Positions 26,536 to 35,692 of a stretch of 64,000 nt of DNA are shown here, piece by piece. The DNA lies in contig NZ_JACGCJ010000008.1 in NCBI RefSeq assembly GCF_021030645.1, positions 1-64,000 on the forward strand. Reading direction: 5' to 3'. A program made the translations under genes and the position numbers. The DNA is from Agrilactobacillus fermenti. Lineage in GTDB: Bacteria > Bacillota > Bacilli > Lactobacillales > Lactobacillaceae. The notes under the pieces were generated by a model. The model was not told where the DNA came from, ran no database searches, and saw only the letters and a list, made by a program, of their open reading frames with translations. Position 1 is the first letter of the stretch. Every line of letters starts with the position of its first letter.

Positions 26536-27534
26536 ATGAATAAAGTCGTTTTCACAATAAAAAAAATTAGTCGAATGGCATCGAGAAATCTTAACAATAT
26601 TGGACGTATTCCAACAAAAATTATTTTTTATCAAATGTTATCTTTATTTATATCACGAGTACCTAATCGCTTTGCAAATAGTAAGTCGCATATTTTTAAA
26701 AAAAGAGATAAGGTAATATTAGATAACTTAAAGGAGTATGTACCCACTTATATTCCTGATGAACCTTTAAACTCTGATAAAAGATTCACTGTTTGGTCAA
26801 TGTGGTGGCAAGGCACAGATAACATACCTGATTTATCTCAAGCTTGTTTTGATTCTATAGCTCGATGTTGTCGTAAAAATAACTGGCGATTTGTAATTAT
26901 TACTTCAGAAAATGTCCATGATTATGTATTTGATTTACCTAGCTATATTTGGGAAAAGTTAGATAATGGTCAAATAACAATTACACACTTTTCGGATATA
27001 TGTCGTGCATATTTACTGTACCATTATGGTGGTTTGTGGGCAGACAGCACGATTTTTACGACTAACATTCCAAAGAAAATTGAAAATGAAGCTTTCTTTA
27101 CTATTAAAACAAGTGGCTATAATAATGGTTATTTTATTCCAAATGGTAGGTGGACTGCTTTTTTCATGGGAACACAAGCTCACAATCCACTTGCCTATCT
27201 ATTATTGCATGCGTTTCTTAATTATTGGCACCAAAATGAAGAGATGATAGATTATTTTTTAATTGATTATTTTATAGAAATAGGTTGTGAAACACAACCA
27301 ACGATTCAAAATCTACTCAATAGTGTTAAATCAAATAATGAATTTTATAATTTCTTTATGGTCCATGGGAATGATGTTTTTTCAAGAGAAAAATTTCAAC
27401 GAGTTGAACGTACGGGAACAACCATTTTTAAGCTTGATTTAAAGGCCTACATAGCACAAACAAAAGAAGTCACATTTTACAGTACTTTGTTAAATAATCA
27501 TTTCATGTATATTGGTGATAACGATGAATCCTAA
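26536..27534 (+). CDS. Capsular polysaccharide synthesis glycosyltransferase (Caps_synth / GT32-like)
   Basis: This 332-residue probable glycosyltransferase has a conserved core, about residues 80-185, with MWWQGTDNIP, HFSDICRAYLLYHYGG and GLWADST, the DxD-type site of Caps_synth/GT32 enzymes. Its position inside the EPS operon supports a role in repeat-unit assembly. The 3' end overlaps the next glycosyltransferase by 11 bases. Donor sugar is unknown. Confidence 0.87.
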   Translation: MNKVVFTIKKISRMASRNLNNIGRIPTKIIFYQMLSLFISRVPNRFANSKSHIFKKRDKVILDNLKEYVPTYIPDEPLNSDKRFTVWSMWWQGTDNIPDLSQACFDSIARCCRKNNWRFVIITSENVHDYVFDLPSYIWEKLDNGQITITHFSDICRAYLLYHYGGLWADSTIFTTNIPKKIENEAFFTIKTSGYNNGYFIPNGRWTAFFMGTQAHNPLAYLLLHAFLNYWHQNEEMIDYFLIDYFIEIGCETQPTIQNLLNSVKSNNEFYNFFMVHGNDVFSREKFQRVERTGTTIFKLDLKAYIAQTKEVTFYSTLLNNHFMYIGDNDES

Positions 27535-28507
27535 AATTAGCGTTATAGTAATTATTTATAATATGGAAGCTTACTTAAAGAAGTGTGTGGAGTCTATAAT
27601 TTGCCAAACTTACACTAATCTTGAAATACTTCTAATTGATGATGGCTCTAGCGATAACTCGTTAGCTATCATTCGAGAATATCAAGAAAAAGATTCAAGG
27701 ATAAAAGTTGTTACAAAAGAAAATGAAGGTAGGGCCAAGACGAGAAATCTTGGGGTAGCAACAGCTTCCGGTGAGTATATTGCTTTCATTGATGCAGATG
27801 ATTATGTAACGGTAGACTATGTTCAATATCTAGTTGGCCTAACCCAAAATGGTAAATATGATATCGGTGCCTGTCCAGATAGAATCGTATATAAGAAACG
27901 TACGATTGATGTAAGTCGAGATTGGAATGAAGAAATTTTAAGTTCAAAAAAATTCTTCGACAAAATGTTTAAAAATGAGCTTTTAAATATAGATATATCA
28001 GCACATAGCAAATTAATAAGAACAGCTTTGTTCAAAAAATACAGTTATCCTGCTCAAGTTGAATTTGAAGATGAGTATGTAACGCATAAATTGATCCTTG
28101 CGGCAAATGCCATTGTTGTAGGCTTTACTGCAAAGTATATTTATTTAAAACGAGATGATTCGATTGTACGGCAGCCATTCTCTGAAAAAAGACTAGATTT
28201 AATTGTTGGAGAAGAAAAGATGGTTGCGGACGTTTGTCATAGATTTCCGGGACTAATTCAAGGTGGCAATCGGCGTTTAGCAGAAATATATATCAATAGC
28301 CTCGGGCACATTGCATTGTTAAATAACTTTTCAAAATACTCGGAGATTATCAACGAACTAAAGAATAAATTGTTTCGAAATGGGAAAATCTTAATGAAAG
28401 ACAGTTACTTCAGTAAAACAAATAAACTGTCCCTGATACTATTAAAGTTAGGGTTTCTGCCATTTCGAATCGTAAATAATGTTTACTATAAATTATTTCG
28501 AACATAA
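27524..28507 (+). CDS. Family 2 glycosyltransferase
   Basis: This 327-residue GT-A enzyme has N-terminal ISVIVIIYNMEAYLKKC, DDGSSDNS, ENEGRAKTRNLG and the metal-binding DADD (about 90). ATG 27524 is chosen because GGTGAT precedes it and the family motif then starts at residue 5; an in-frame TTG at 27512 adds four residues. It overlaps the previous gene and is followed 12 bases later by the polymerase gene. It is distinct in sequence from the other two GT2 proteins here. Confidence 0.9.
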   Translation: MNPKISVIVIIYNMEAYLKKCVESIICQTYTNLEILLIDDGSSDNSLAIIREYQEKDSRIKVVTKENEGRAKTRNLGVATASGEYIAFIDADDYVTVDYVQYLVGLTQNGKYDIGACPDRIVYKKRTIDVSRDWNEEILSSKKFFDKMFKNELLNIDISAHSKLIRTALFKKYSYPAQVEFEDEYVTHKLILAANAIVVGFTAKYIYLKRDDSIVRQPFSEKRLDLIVGEEKMVADVCHRFPGLIQGGNRRLAEIYINSLGHIALLNNFSKYSEIINELKNKLFRNGKILMKDSYFSKTNKLSLILLKLGFLPFRIVNNVYYKLFRT

Positions 28508-28519
28508 GGAGGTGTTAAG

Positions 28520-29653
28520 GTGATATATATCATAATGTTAATTTCAGCCACATTTTTAGGTATGATCATAGACAGCCAAAGAAAAGAAACGATGAATATT
28601 AATGATGGTTCTATTATACAAACCACGGATACTAGCAGAAAAGCAGGTCAATTATTATTATTATTAATTATATTCTTAATTTTACTTATCCCGGCTGCCA
28701 TTCGTTTTAACGTTGGAACAGACTATCAGTCATATATCAACGATCAGATACCAAGAATGTTATCGGGTGATAACACTGGATTTGAACCATTGTATCGAGT
28801 TATTGCTTATTTTTCAGTTGTTATACTACATAACTATCAATGGCTCTATGTATTCACTCACTTGATTTTACTAGTTTTTATACTGAAATTTGTTGATGAC
28901 AATTCCACCTCGATTGCATGGGGTGTGTTCATATTTATTACGATCACTTTTTATAATACGTCCTTAAACATGATGCGGCAGTCAATAGCAATTTGTGTGT
29001 TTTTGTATGCCATAAAATATATAGTTCAACGGCGCCTATTTATATATTTATTTTGGGTTATAGTTGCGTGTGGTTTTCATAAATCGGCAGTGATTTTTGT
29101 GCCAATTTATTTAATTACCTATCTTAAATTTAAACCGAAATTAACATCGTTGTTATTGGTTAGTGCACTACCATTGGCTTATGTGATTCGAAAACTAACT
29201 TTTTATACTTTGAGCGCTTTAAACCTATATGTGGGCTATTTTAATTCAGGGTTTGATACGGGTAAGTTGACAACAGTATTTTTAATTTGCAACGCCATTG
29301 TTTATATTTTTTCGGTTATCGTCTTGTCAAGACAAAGTAAGTTAAGAGCACTATCTCGCTTAGATATCGTGTCATTCTATTTAGAAGCTTTAGCACTGCT
29401 AGTTTGTATAACATCCGCTCAAATACCTCTCTCTGCAAGAATTATTTGGATGTTTATGCCAATTCAAATGGTATTAATACCCAATTTGCTTAGAAAAGTT
29501 GATAGTAAATCAAATTATATATCTATGAGTTTTCTGTTCATCATAATGTATATTGCAATATTTATTCAACAAATATATATTAATAACTATGGTGCGACGT
29601 TACCATATCACACCATCTTTAATGAATTAGTAGAGATAAAAATGAAATTCTAG
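28520..29653 (+). CDS. EPS polymerase (Wzy, EpsG family)
   Basis: This 377-residue polytopic membrane protein of about ten helices is predicted to polymerise lipid-linked repeat units outside the membrane. It shows the EpsG-family pattern: IRFNVGTDYQSYI after the first helices, LNMMRQSIAICVF in the middle and CGFHKSAVIF. The start is GTG 28520, with AAGGAGG 7 bases upstream. A Wzx flippase would normally accompany it; none is recognised in the window. Confidence 0.87.
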   Translation: MIYIIMLISATFLGMIIDSQRKETMNINDGSIIQTTDTSRKAGQLLLLLIIFLILLIPAAIRFNVGTDYQSYINDQIPRMLSGDNTGFEPLYRVIAYFSVVILHNYQWLYVFTHLILLVFILKFVDDNSTSIAWGVFIFITITFYNTSLNMMRQSIAICVFLYAIKYIVQRRLFIYLFWVIVACGFHKSAVIFVPIYLITYLKFKPKLTSLLLVSALPLAYVIRKLTFYTLSALNLYVGYFNSGFDTGKLTTVFLICNAIVYIFSVIVLSRQSKLRALSRLDIVSFYLEALALLVCITSAQIPLSARIIWMFMPIQMVLIPNLLRKVDSKSNYISMSFLFIIMYIAIFIQQIYINNYGATLPYHTIFNELVEIKMKF

Positions 29654-29700
29654 ATTAATATATAGTTATATATCTAATGTTAGTATATTTGGAGGGGAAA

Positions 29701-30609
29701 ATGATAGATGTTTCAATTATTGTACCTTGCTATAATGTAAGTTCATACATTAGTGAAGCCATCGATAGTTTGAAAGCTCAAAATTTTCAAAATAAAGAAG
29801 TAATCTTTGTTGACGATGGTAGTACAGACCAGACTGTTCAGATAATTCAGAGGAAAATTCATAATCTTGACTATGCACAATTAATACGTCAGCAAAACGA
29901 AGGACCGTCTGTTGCAAGAAATACAGGGTTAAAAATTGCACGGGGAAAATATATTTACTTTTTTGATTCAGATGACGTATTAATTGATCATATGTTAGAT
30001 GACTGTTTTAACTTTGCTGAAGCGAATAACCTTGATGTTGTTCACTTTAATTGTAAATTGTACTATGAAGATATGAGTGTTAAAGCAAGTGTGGGAGATC
30101 AAACAGAATATTTTAAAAATACTTTATTTAAAGCAAATAAAATCTATGATTCAAAGAGTTTTTGCGAACTTTTTTCTAGACAAGCTAGAATACCACCTTG
30201 GTTTTTCTTTATTAAAAGAGAAGTTCTAACCGAAAATGATATTCAATTCATGCCTAATATTTTAAATGAGGATGAATTGTTTACACCCGAATTGTTGATT
30301 AACTGTCAGTTAATCGGATTTTTGGAGCATGATTACTTAATACATAGAATGCGAGCAAACTCAATTATGACGGTAAGCAATCGAAATGCGAAACAAAGAC
30401 AATCAAGGCTATTAATAATTCAGAAGTTGAATTTATTACTTAAAGAAAATCATTCATCAAGGTGGAAATCAGATTTTCTCTGTGAAAGATTATGGGGATT
30501 GATTAGTCAAGTGAGTTCGTCTACTTTTGATAAAATATTAAGAATACTTAATCAAGATAATTTACTTTTTATATATATGCTCAAGAAAGCATTCAAATTA
30601 ATTAAATAA
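29701..30609 (+). CDS. Family 2 glycosyltransferase
   Basis: This 302-residue GT-A enzyme has DVSIIVPCYNVSSYI, VDDGSTDQT, NEGPSVARNTG and DSDD (about 85). ATG 29701 follows GGAGGGGAAA. It is the last gene of the first EPS block, and apparent non-coding relic sequence follows. Confidence 0.9.
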   Translation: MIDVSIIVPCYNVSSYISEAIDSLKAQNFQNKEVIFVDDGSTDQTVQIIQRKIHNLDYAQLIRQQNEGPSVARNTGLKIARGKYIYFFDSDDVLIDHMLDDCFNFAEANNLDVVHFNCKLYYEDMSVKASVGDQTEYFKNTLFKANKIYDSKSFCELFSRQARIPPWFFFIKREVLTENDIQFMPNILNEDELFTPELLINCQLIGFLEHDYLIHRMRANSIMTVSNRNAKQRQSRLLIIQKLNLLLKENHSSRWKSDFLCERLWGLISQVSSSTFDKILRILNQDNLLFIYMLKKAFKLIK

Positions 30610-30941
30610 TTTCTTTGAATCTCAGGGTATTCATAGATAATATTATGTAGATGCAATAACCTGAATTATTCATGGGTGGCATGAGGTAGACAAAATAGTT
30701 GAGACTTCTCCGAAATTGGTCTATTTTTTAGCTTTGAATGATAAATTAAAATTATTTTTCAAAATAAATAACGCATAATTTATAGAAATTAAAATAAATC
30801 ATATCGGTTGGGATTTTAGGGTAAGCTATATAAGCCCTCACTGGATAATTTTTTAAGATCGAGTCATAGGTTTTGAACATTATTTAAAATTCGGAAAAGT
30901 AATTTTAATCCTGGGTGTCCCCGACTTAAATTGATCATGGA

Positions 30942-31073
30942 TCATGGTCTTGCTAATGTGCTGAGAATCGTCCGAGCTTTATTAGTGAAATTACCAAATG
31001 ATGAGAATTGACTACTCGAGTTCAGAATAATTTTTGATTTAAAATTTAAGGCCGTCCGTTGAAAGCTACTCAT
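30942..31073 (-). CDS. Possible 43-residue peptide
   Basis: The frame starts at an ATG 7 bases after GAGGG and encodes a Ser/Thr-rich, basic peptide beginning MSSFQRTALNFKSK and ending LSTLARP. No family is recognised. It could be the truncated start of a larger lost gene. Confidence 0.2.
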   Translation of the reverse strand: MSSFQRTALNFKSKIILNSSSQFSSFGNFTNKARTILSTLARP

Positions 31074-31140
31074 AGTGTTTCCCTCTTTGTTTTGTGATGT
31101 GGTATGGACACTTAAATCGTAACATTTTAGGAAACCTGTG

Positions 31141-31168
31141 TTTCACCCTTTAGGGGAAGCACTATAAT
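31141..31168 (+). promoter_or_regulatory. Orphan promoter-like sequence
   Basis: TTTCAC (31141-31146), 16 bases and a perfect TATAAT (31163-31168). It points toward the 3' end of the minus-strand YhaM-like gene and no coding sequence follows it, so a small or antisense RNA is possible. Confidence 0.35.
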
Positions 31169-31256
31169 GAAAAACAACGGCGCGGTTTAACGAGTAGCGC
31201 TTTTTATATACATACAGTGAATAATCTGGGATTAACTTTTAAGTAGCAGAGTTATT

Positions 31257-32231
31257 TTACACTTCACTAGATCTGTTTTTATACAACCTAGTCCCATCCA
31301 AACCAAACACTTTGTCACTAAAGCTTCCGCTTTCTTGGTCATCATAAACCTCACGCATAATTTCCATACGTGAGTCCATTAGATCCAGCTGATGTAGTAA
31401 TGTAGCTTCTGGTGTTGCTGGTTTAATTGCAGCGCCCCATTCCAAACGGCCATGATGTGACAAAACAAGATGCCGAAGTAGTAGGAACTTTTCATTTTTA
31501 AGTAGTTCGCCATAACTTAAGCCAAATGTTTGAATGCCTTCGCTGACGATTAAACCGTCTATAATAGCAATGTGCTCTAATAAATTCCCAGCCTTGCTTT
31601 CCTCATGATCTGTACTATTAGTATAAGCATAAGCTTTGCCAAGGTCATGTAACAAGATCCCAGCGTAAAGCAGACTCTCGTTAATATCAGTTTTATAAAT
31701 TGTATTCTTTAAAATGCCTTCAGCGGCGAAACACATTGATATGGCATGGGTATACAGTCCACCAATAAAGGCATGGTGCATCTTAATTGCTGCAGGCATA
31801 TCAAATAGGGGATCAGGAATATCTTGGGCGACTTCTTTGTACAAATCGTTGACGATTTTGTTGTAATCCGGATCAGTGATTTTTTCTACAAAATAACGGA
31901 TATCTTTTTTTAAAGTTGTGATATCCCAATAGGAGCTAGGGAGAAAGTCTGCTAAATTCTGATTATCACTTAAACTAAGGCTATTTTCATCAATGGTGAA
32001 TTGAACGGTATCATTGTAGTCACTACGTTTCCCATTGAAGTCGACAACTTTGTTATTGAAAGTTAGCGCAGTATCTGATGCATCCCAGATTTTAAAGGGA
32101 ATGCGTTTTTCTTTAGTCACTAAAAAACCGCTGGCAAAGGGTTTTCCATTACTACTCGTTTTGAGGACGATTTCTTGGAAAAGTGCTGTACCATTGGTAT
32201 TGCTATTATTTTGAATGTCATAAAAAGTCAT
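31257..32231 (-). CDS. YhaM-like 3'-5' exoribonuclease / HD-domain protein
   Basis: This 324-residue cytosolic protein matches the length of B. subtilis YhaM, a 3'-5' exonuclease acting on RNA and DNA. An N-terminal OB-fold-like region (about 10-100) is followed by an HD phosphohydrolase domain (about 145-300). That domain shows KMHHAFIGGLYTHA, LLHDLGKAY, LLEHIAIIDGL and LSHHGRLEWGA. The ATG follows CGAGGTAAATAATT. It is the only minus-strand gene within the EPS block and has no obvious role in sugar assembly. It may mark the boundary between two separately acquired segments. Confidence 0.83.
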   Translation of the reverse strand: MTFYDIQNNSNTNGTALFQEIVLKTSSNGKPFASGFLVTKEKRIPFKIWDASDTALTFNNKVVDFNGKRSDYNDTVQFTIDENSLSLSDNQNLADFLPSSYWDITTLKKDIRYFVEKITDPDYNKIVNDLYKEVAQDIPDPLFDMPAAIKMHHAFIGGLYTHAISMCFAAEGILKNTIYKTDINESLLYAGILLHDLGKAYAYTNSTDHEESKAGNLLEHIAIIDGLIVSEGIQTFGLSYGELLKNEKFLLLRHLVLSHHGRLEWGAAIKPATPEATLLHQLDLMDSRMEIMREVYDDQESGSFSDKVFGLDGTRLYKNRSSEV

Positions 32232-32503
32232 AATTATTTACCTCGTAAGATGCTTATATTTATGATTGTATATCTTAATTTTATCAATCGTTTATATGCA
32301 GTGCAATGTTAGAAAAACGGGATATCAAAACAACGCTTTTAATTAAATTATTATTAAATATCAATGACACTTAATAAAAGCTATTAAATGACGATTCAGA
32401 ACCTATTGAACAAATTAAAATAGAGAAAAAGGTAAAGCAGAAGTTTATAATTAAAAACAATATTCGAAAGACTATTACGTAGTTATTGGGAGGAAAACAT
32501 TAA

Positions 32504-34342
32504 TTGAATTTTAAATTAGCTAGCATTGGAAGTAACATCAATAAACACAAGATTATATATTATTTTCTCTTATTATCCTTTTGGTGTATTTTGTCCCTTA
32601 TATATTTATATCCATTTGTAAAAACGCATGCTCTGAATGCTTATGGTGGAGATCTGCCATTTCATTTGGGGCGTATTGAGGAATTGTATCAAGATTTAAG
32701 AAGGGGCGTTATTATACCAAGAATCAGCACATTTACTTTTAGGCAGGTAGGAGGGAGTGTTAATTTTTTCTATCCATGGATTGGAACTTATCCATTTGCA
32801 TTACTCAGGTTTATAATTCCTGGCGGTGTGTCTGCTTATTATGCAGGTATTTATTTGTACACAGTTTTAACATTCATCACGTCATATTATGCAATGGTGA
32901 AATTTTCAAGTAACAAAGTTCGGGCAATTATATTTTCTGTCATATATGTATTTAGTGCCTACCGATTTCATGATATGTTTGACCAGTTCGTCTTAGGAGA
33001 AGCATTGTGTCTAACTTGGTTACCATTAGTATTTTTTAGTTTTTATGAATTATTATGGGGAGATAAGCATTATTGGAAGCTACTTAGTATCTCTGTTTCA
33101 TTGGTATTATTTACACATGTATTGACATTTGCTATTCTAATAGTTATTTTGGCTCTGTTATTTATTATGCTATTTTGGAAAATTCAAGATAAATTTCAAA
33201 GGTTTAAGCGTTTATTTTGGTCCGTGTTACTAAATATATCTTTAAGTATGATTTTCTGGGGACCAATGCTTGAACAAAGACATTTGAATGATCTACATAT
33301 GCCATTTAAGGGCCTTGTACTAATAAAAGGACCATATGAGTCGATAGAAAGGGCATTTACCTATTCGTTTTATTACGGAAATAAGTTTGCACAAGTAGAT
33401 GCTGCTGATTGGGCAATTATTGGGCCGGTATTGATGCTTGTTGTTCTTTTTGGGTGGATTTTTATTAAATACGTTTCCGTAAAAGAGCGGTTTATTTATA
33501 TCGTGGGTGCTTTGCTTGTCGTTTTGACAACTTCATTAGTACCGTGGGGGCTATTTAATAGTACGCCAATTGGGTTTCTACAATTTCCATATCGGTTATT
33601 AGGTATTTCAACAGTTTTTGTTGCTTCTTATGCATCACTACTAGGTGTGATGTTGATACAACGTATTAATAAGGGAAAGCAGTACCCACTATTAACCCTT
33701 GTTTCAATCACTTGTCTAGTTTTTGTTCCCGTTTGTGTGACTATGGTGCATGGACGATCTATTTTGAAGCAAAGAAGTGAATTTAACCAATTAAGTGCAA
33801 ATAAAAGTAAAGTCAAGCCTTATTCCAAATTGTCAAATTTTGAACAGAGTAGACGTATTTTACCAATAAAGTATAGACTAACAGATAAAAATTTTGAAAA
33901 TATTTTTGGTTATTGGAATGGTTCAACTTTAGACTATTTTCCTAACGCAGCAGTTTCATATGGTCCTAGTATTATGGATAATAAAGTAGTTATAAATCAT
34001 AAATATGTTAGTGTATTTGAAAAGGAAAGAAAGGTTTCTCCAAACAAGATTGAATATATTTTGAGTGGAAATAAGATTGGAACTTATATAGATTTACCCT
34101 TGGTCTACATACATAATGACCAGGTTCTTATTAACCACAAAAAAATTAATAAAGAAAATATTTCTAATCGCGGAACTATCCAGTTCAAATCAGCTGACAA
34201 AAGAACTAAAGTTGTTTTAAAGTATATCGACTCCTCTTGGGAGCGACTGTGTACGGCTGTTTCAGTGGCTTCTTGGACTTTCTTAGGACTTGTCAGTACG
34301 GTTAACTTTTTTAATAAGAAGCACCGTAAGTTTGAATCATGA
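32504..34342 (+). CDS. Large polytopic membrane protein (PTPS-related/YfhO-like; possible GT-C glycosyltransferase)
   Basis: This 612-residue membrane protein has about twelve hydrophobic segments (first at about 20-40, last at 575-597). The early extracytoplasmic motif GGDLPFHLGRIEEL resembles the acidic loop of GT-C-fold glycosyltransferases and of the 6-pyruvoyl-tetrahydropterin-synthase-related membrane family. A soluble region at about 415-560 precedes the last helix. It may decorate the polysaccharide outside the cell; this is inference. The start is TTG 32504, after GGGAGG. The gene is AT-rich, separated from the main EPS operon by the inverted YhaM-like gene and 272 bases. Confidence 0.72.
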   Translation: MNFKLASIGSNINKHKIIYYFLLLSFWCILSLIYLYPFVKTHALNAYGGDLPFHLGRIEELYQDLRRGVIIPRISTFTFRQVGGSVNFFYPWIGTYPFALLRFIIPGGVSAYYAGIYLYTVLTFITSYYAMVKFSSNKVRAIIFSVIYVFSAYRFHDMFDQFVLGEALCLTWLPLVFFSFYELLWGDKHYWKLLSISVSLVLFTHVLTFAILIVILALLFIMLFWKIQDKFQRFKRLFWSVLLNISLSMIFWGPMLEQRHLNDLHMPFKGLVLIKGPYESIERAFTYSFYYGNKFAQVDAADWAIIGPVLMLVVLFGWIFIKYVSVKERFIYIVGALLVVLTTSLVPWGLFNSTPIGFLQFPYRLLGISTVFVASYASLLGVMLIQRINKGKQYPLLTLVSITCLVFVPVCVTMVHGRSILKQRSEFNQLSANKSKVKPYSKLSNFEQSRRILPIKYRLTDKNFENIFGYWNGSTLDYFPNAAVSYGPSIMDNKVVINHKYVSVFEKERKVSPNKIEYILSGNKIGTYIDLPLVYIHNDQVLINHKKINKENISNRGTIQFKSADKRTKVVLKYIDSSWERLCTAVSVASWTFLGLVSTVNFFNKKHRKFES

Positions 34343-34669
34343 TTGTTGTGAGATTTTTTAACAGCTTTCAGTGGGTAAATTAATCGATTGTAAAGTACTT
34401 TAATACTGTCTTGCATCCAACCTTATGCTGATATAAATAAAAGAAAATTATCAAAATATGGATTCTCTCAGCTTGTTTTTTGTGTATAATCTGTATTATA
34501 AGACTTTTGGATCATTAGTGGCTGCTTAAGTTTCACAATATTTATTTAAATGTTAAAATAAGGTAGTTTTGTTTAGGTGTTAAGGAAGAAAATGAACTAG
34601 TTAACTGGTTAATAACTACTTTGTAAAGCAACATTTTAATTACTTGATAGTACTTTGGGGAGGATTGAG
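34343..34669. other. AT-rich intergenic region before the priming transferase
   Basis: No gene is seen in these 327 bases. A perfect TATAAT lies at 34485-34490 but without a convincing -35 box. It probably contains the promoter of the next gene. Confidence 0.4.
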
Positions 34670-35332
34670 ATGCAAAGGGACGTGAATTTTGACAAAGATA
34701 CCAGTTACACTGAATTGGAGCATCAATTTTATCGTAGGATTGGGAAACGGATTTTTGATATCGCTATTGCAGTTACAGGATTAACCATCCTATCGCCTGT
34801 TTTTCTAATTATTGCAGTGCTTATAAAAATTGAAGATCCTAAAAGTCCAGTGATTTATACACAGGTTCGTGTTGGTTTTAAGCGGCAACGATTTAATATG
34901 TATAAGTTTCGCAGCATGGTTGTTGGGGCAGATAAAAAAATTAAGAAATTAATTAAGTATAATGAAGTTGACGGTGCCATGTTTAAAATGAAACATGACC
35001 CTAGGGTAACCCACGTTGGTCATTTCATTAGGGAGTATAGCTTGGATGAATTACCCCAATTATGGAATGTGTTGAAGGGTGATATGTCTTTTATTGGGCC
35101 AAGACCGCCTTTAGTTCGTGAGGTAAGGAATTATAGCTTGATAGATATGAAAAGACTCCAAGTTAAACCGGGATGCACGGGCTTATGGCAAGTTTCTGGG
35201 CGAAACAAATTGAGCTTCAAACAAATGGTGGAATTAGATCTGATTTATATTAATGATTATAGCTTTGCATTTGATTTGAAAATATTTTTTAAAACATTTT
35301 ATGCGGTCTTGTCTTCTGATGGGGCTTACTAA
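34670..35332 (+). CDS. Undecaprenyl-phosphate sugar phosphotransferase (priming glycosyltransferase)
   Basis: This 220-residue enzyme transfers a sugar-1-phosphate (galactose or glucose type) to undecaprenyl phosphate, the first step of EPS repeat-unit synthesis. It has one membrane helix at about 30-55. The bacterial sugar transferase domain has FNMYKFRSMVVGAD, RVTHVGHFIREYSLDELPQL and GDMSFIGPRPPLV. ATG 34670 is chosen because GGGGAGG lies 6 bases upstream; a TTG at 34655 lacks a site. In most LAB loci this gene follows the kinase/phosphatase genes; here it is last and separately transcribed. Confidence 0.93.
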   Translation: MQRDVNFDKDTSYTELEHQFYRRIGKRIFDIAIAVTGLTILSPVFLIIAVLIKIEDPKSPVIYTQVRVGFKRQRFNMYKFRSMVVGADKKIKKLIKYNEVDGAMFKMKHDPRVTHVGHFIREYSLDELPQLWNVLKGDMSFIGPRPPLVREVRNYSLIDMKRLQVKPGCTGLWQVSGRNKLSFKQMVELDLIYINDYSFAFDLKIFFKTFYAVLSSDGAY

Positions 35333-35350
35333 ATGAAGTTCTATACTTTT

Positions 35351-35391
35351 TGGTGTTGGTGGATGTCAGTCTACCGGCACCTTATTTTTTT
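35351..35391 (+). terminator. Terminator after the priming transferase; rest of 35333-35692
   Basis: GGTGTTGGTGGA pairs with TCTACCGGCACC (mismatched), followed by TTATTTTTTT. The remaining 300 bases up to 35692 are AT-rich with no gene seen and presumably carry the next promoter. Confidence 0.7.
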
Positions 35392-35692
35392 ACCTAAAAT
35401 TTATTAAACAATGGGAAATATTGACTTATAGCATCGTAGAAATTTCTACTTGCCAATAGGTGGTAATTTTTAAAAGCACAATTATAGGAATGTTCCGCAG
35501 TAAGAATAAAAAACCAATTCTCCAGAAAACTCAATATTAGTAATAATTTCGTTGCTATATTGAACATAAGTACTCATAAATTGGTTTAAAATAAATATAG
35601 TTATATCTATCGGTTTATCACATAAATTTAGAATGAGTTGAAATTATCTAGCGGTTAGTTTATTTGAAGATATTCTTTTGGGGGAATAGATT

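Larger units (their letters stand above)
30610..31256. other. Gene-free relic region in the EPS locus
   Basis: These 647 bases contain no credible long gene on either strand. They hold a weak hairpin near 30683-30730 (AAAATAG / CTATTTT), a possible 43-codon frame on the minus strand (30942-31073) and an orphan promoter (31141-31168). The region lies where a flippase or further transferase gene would be expected. It may be the remains of lost genes or of a mobile element; no specific family can be assigned by eye. Confidence 0.5.

Noticed and set aside
30610-31256. ISL3- or IS3-type transposase remnant
   Set aside because: Short stretches looked transposase-like by eye, but no catalytic motif, terminal inverted repeats or target duplication could be identified.
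31141-31260. A defined small RNA gene
   Set aside because: There is a good promoter-like sequence but no convincing terminator hairpin before the YhaM-like gene; only an orphan promoter is reported.
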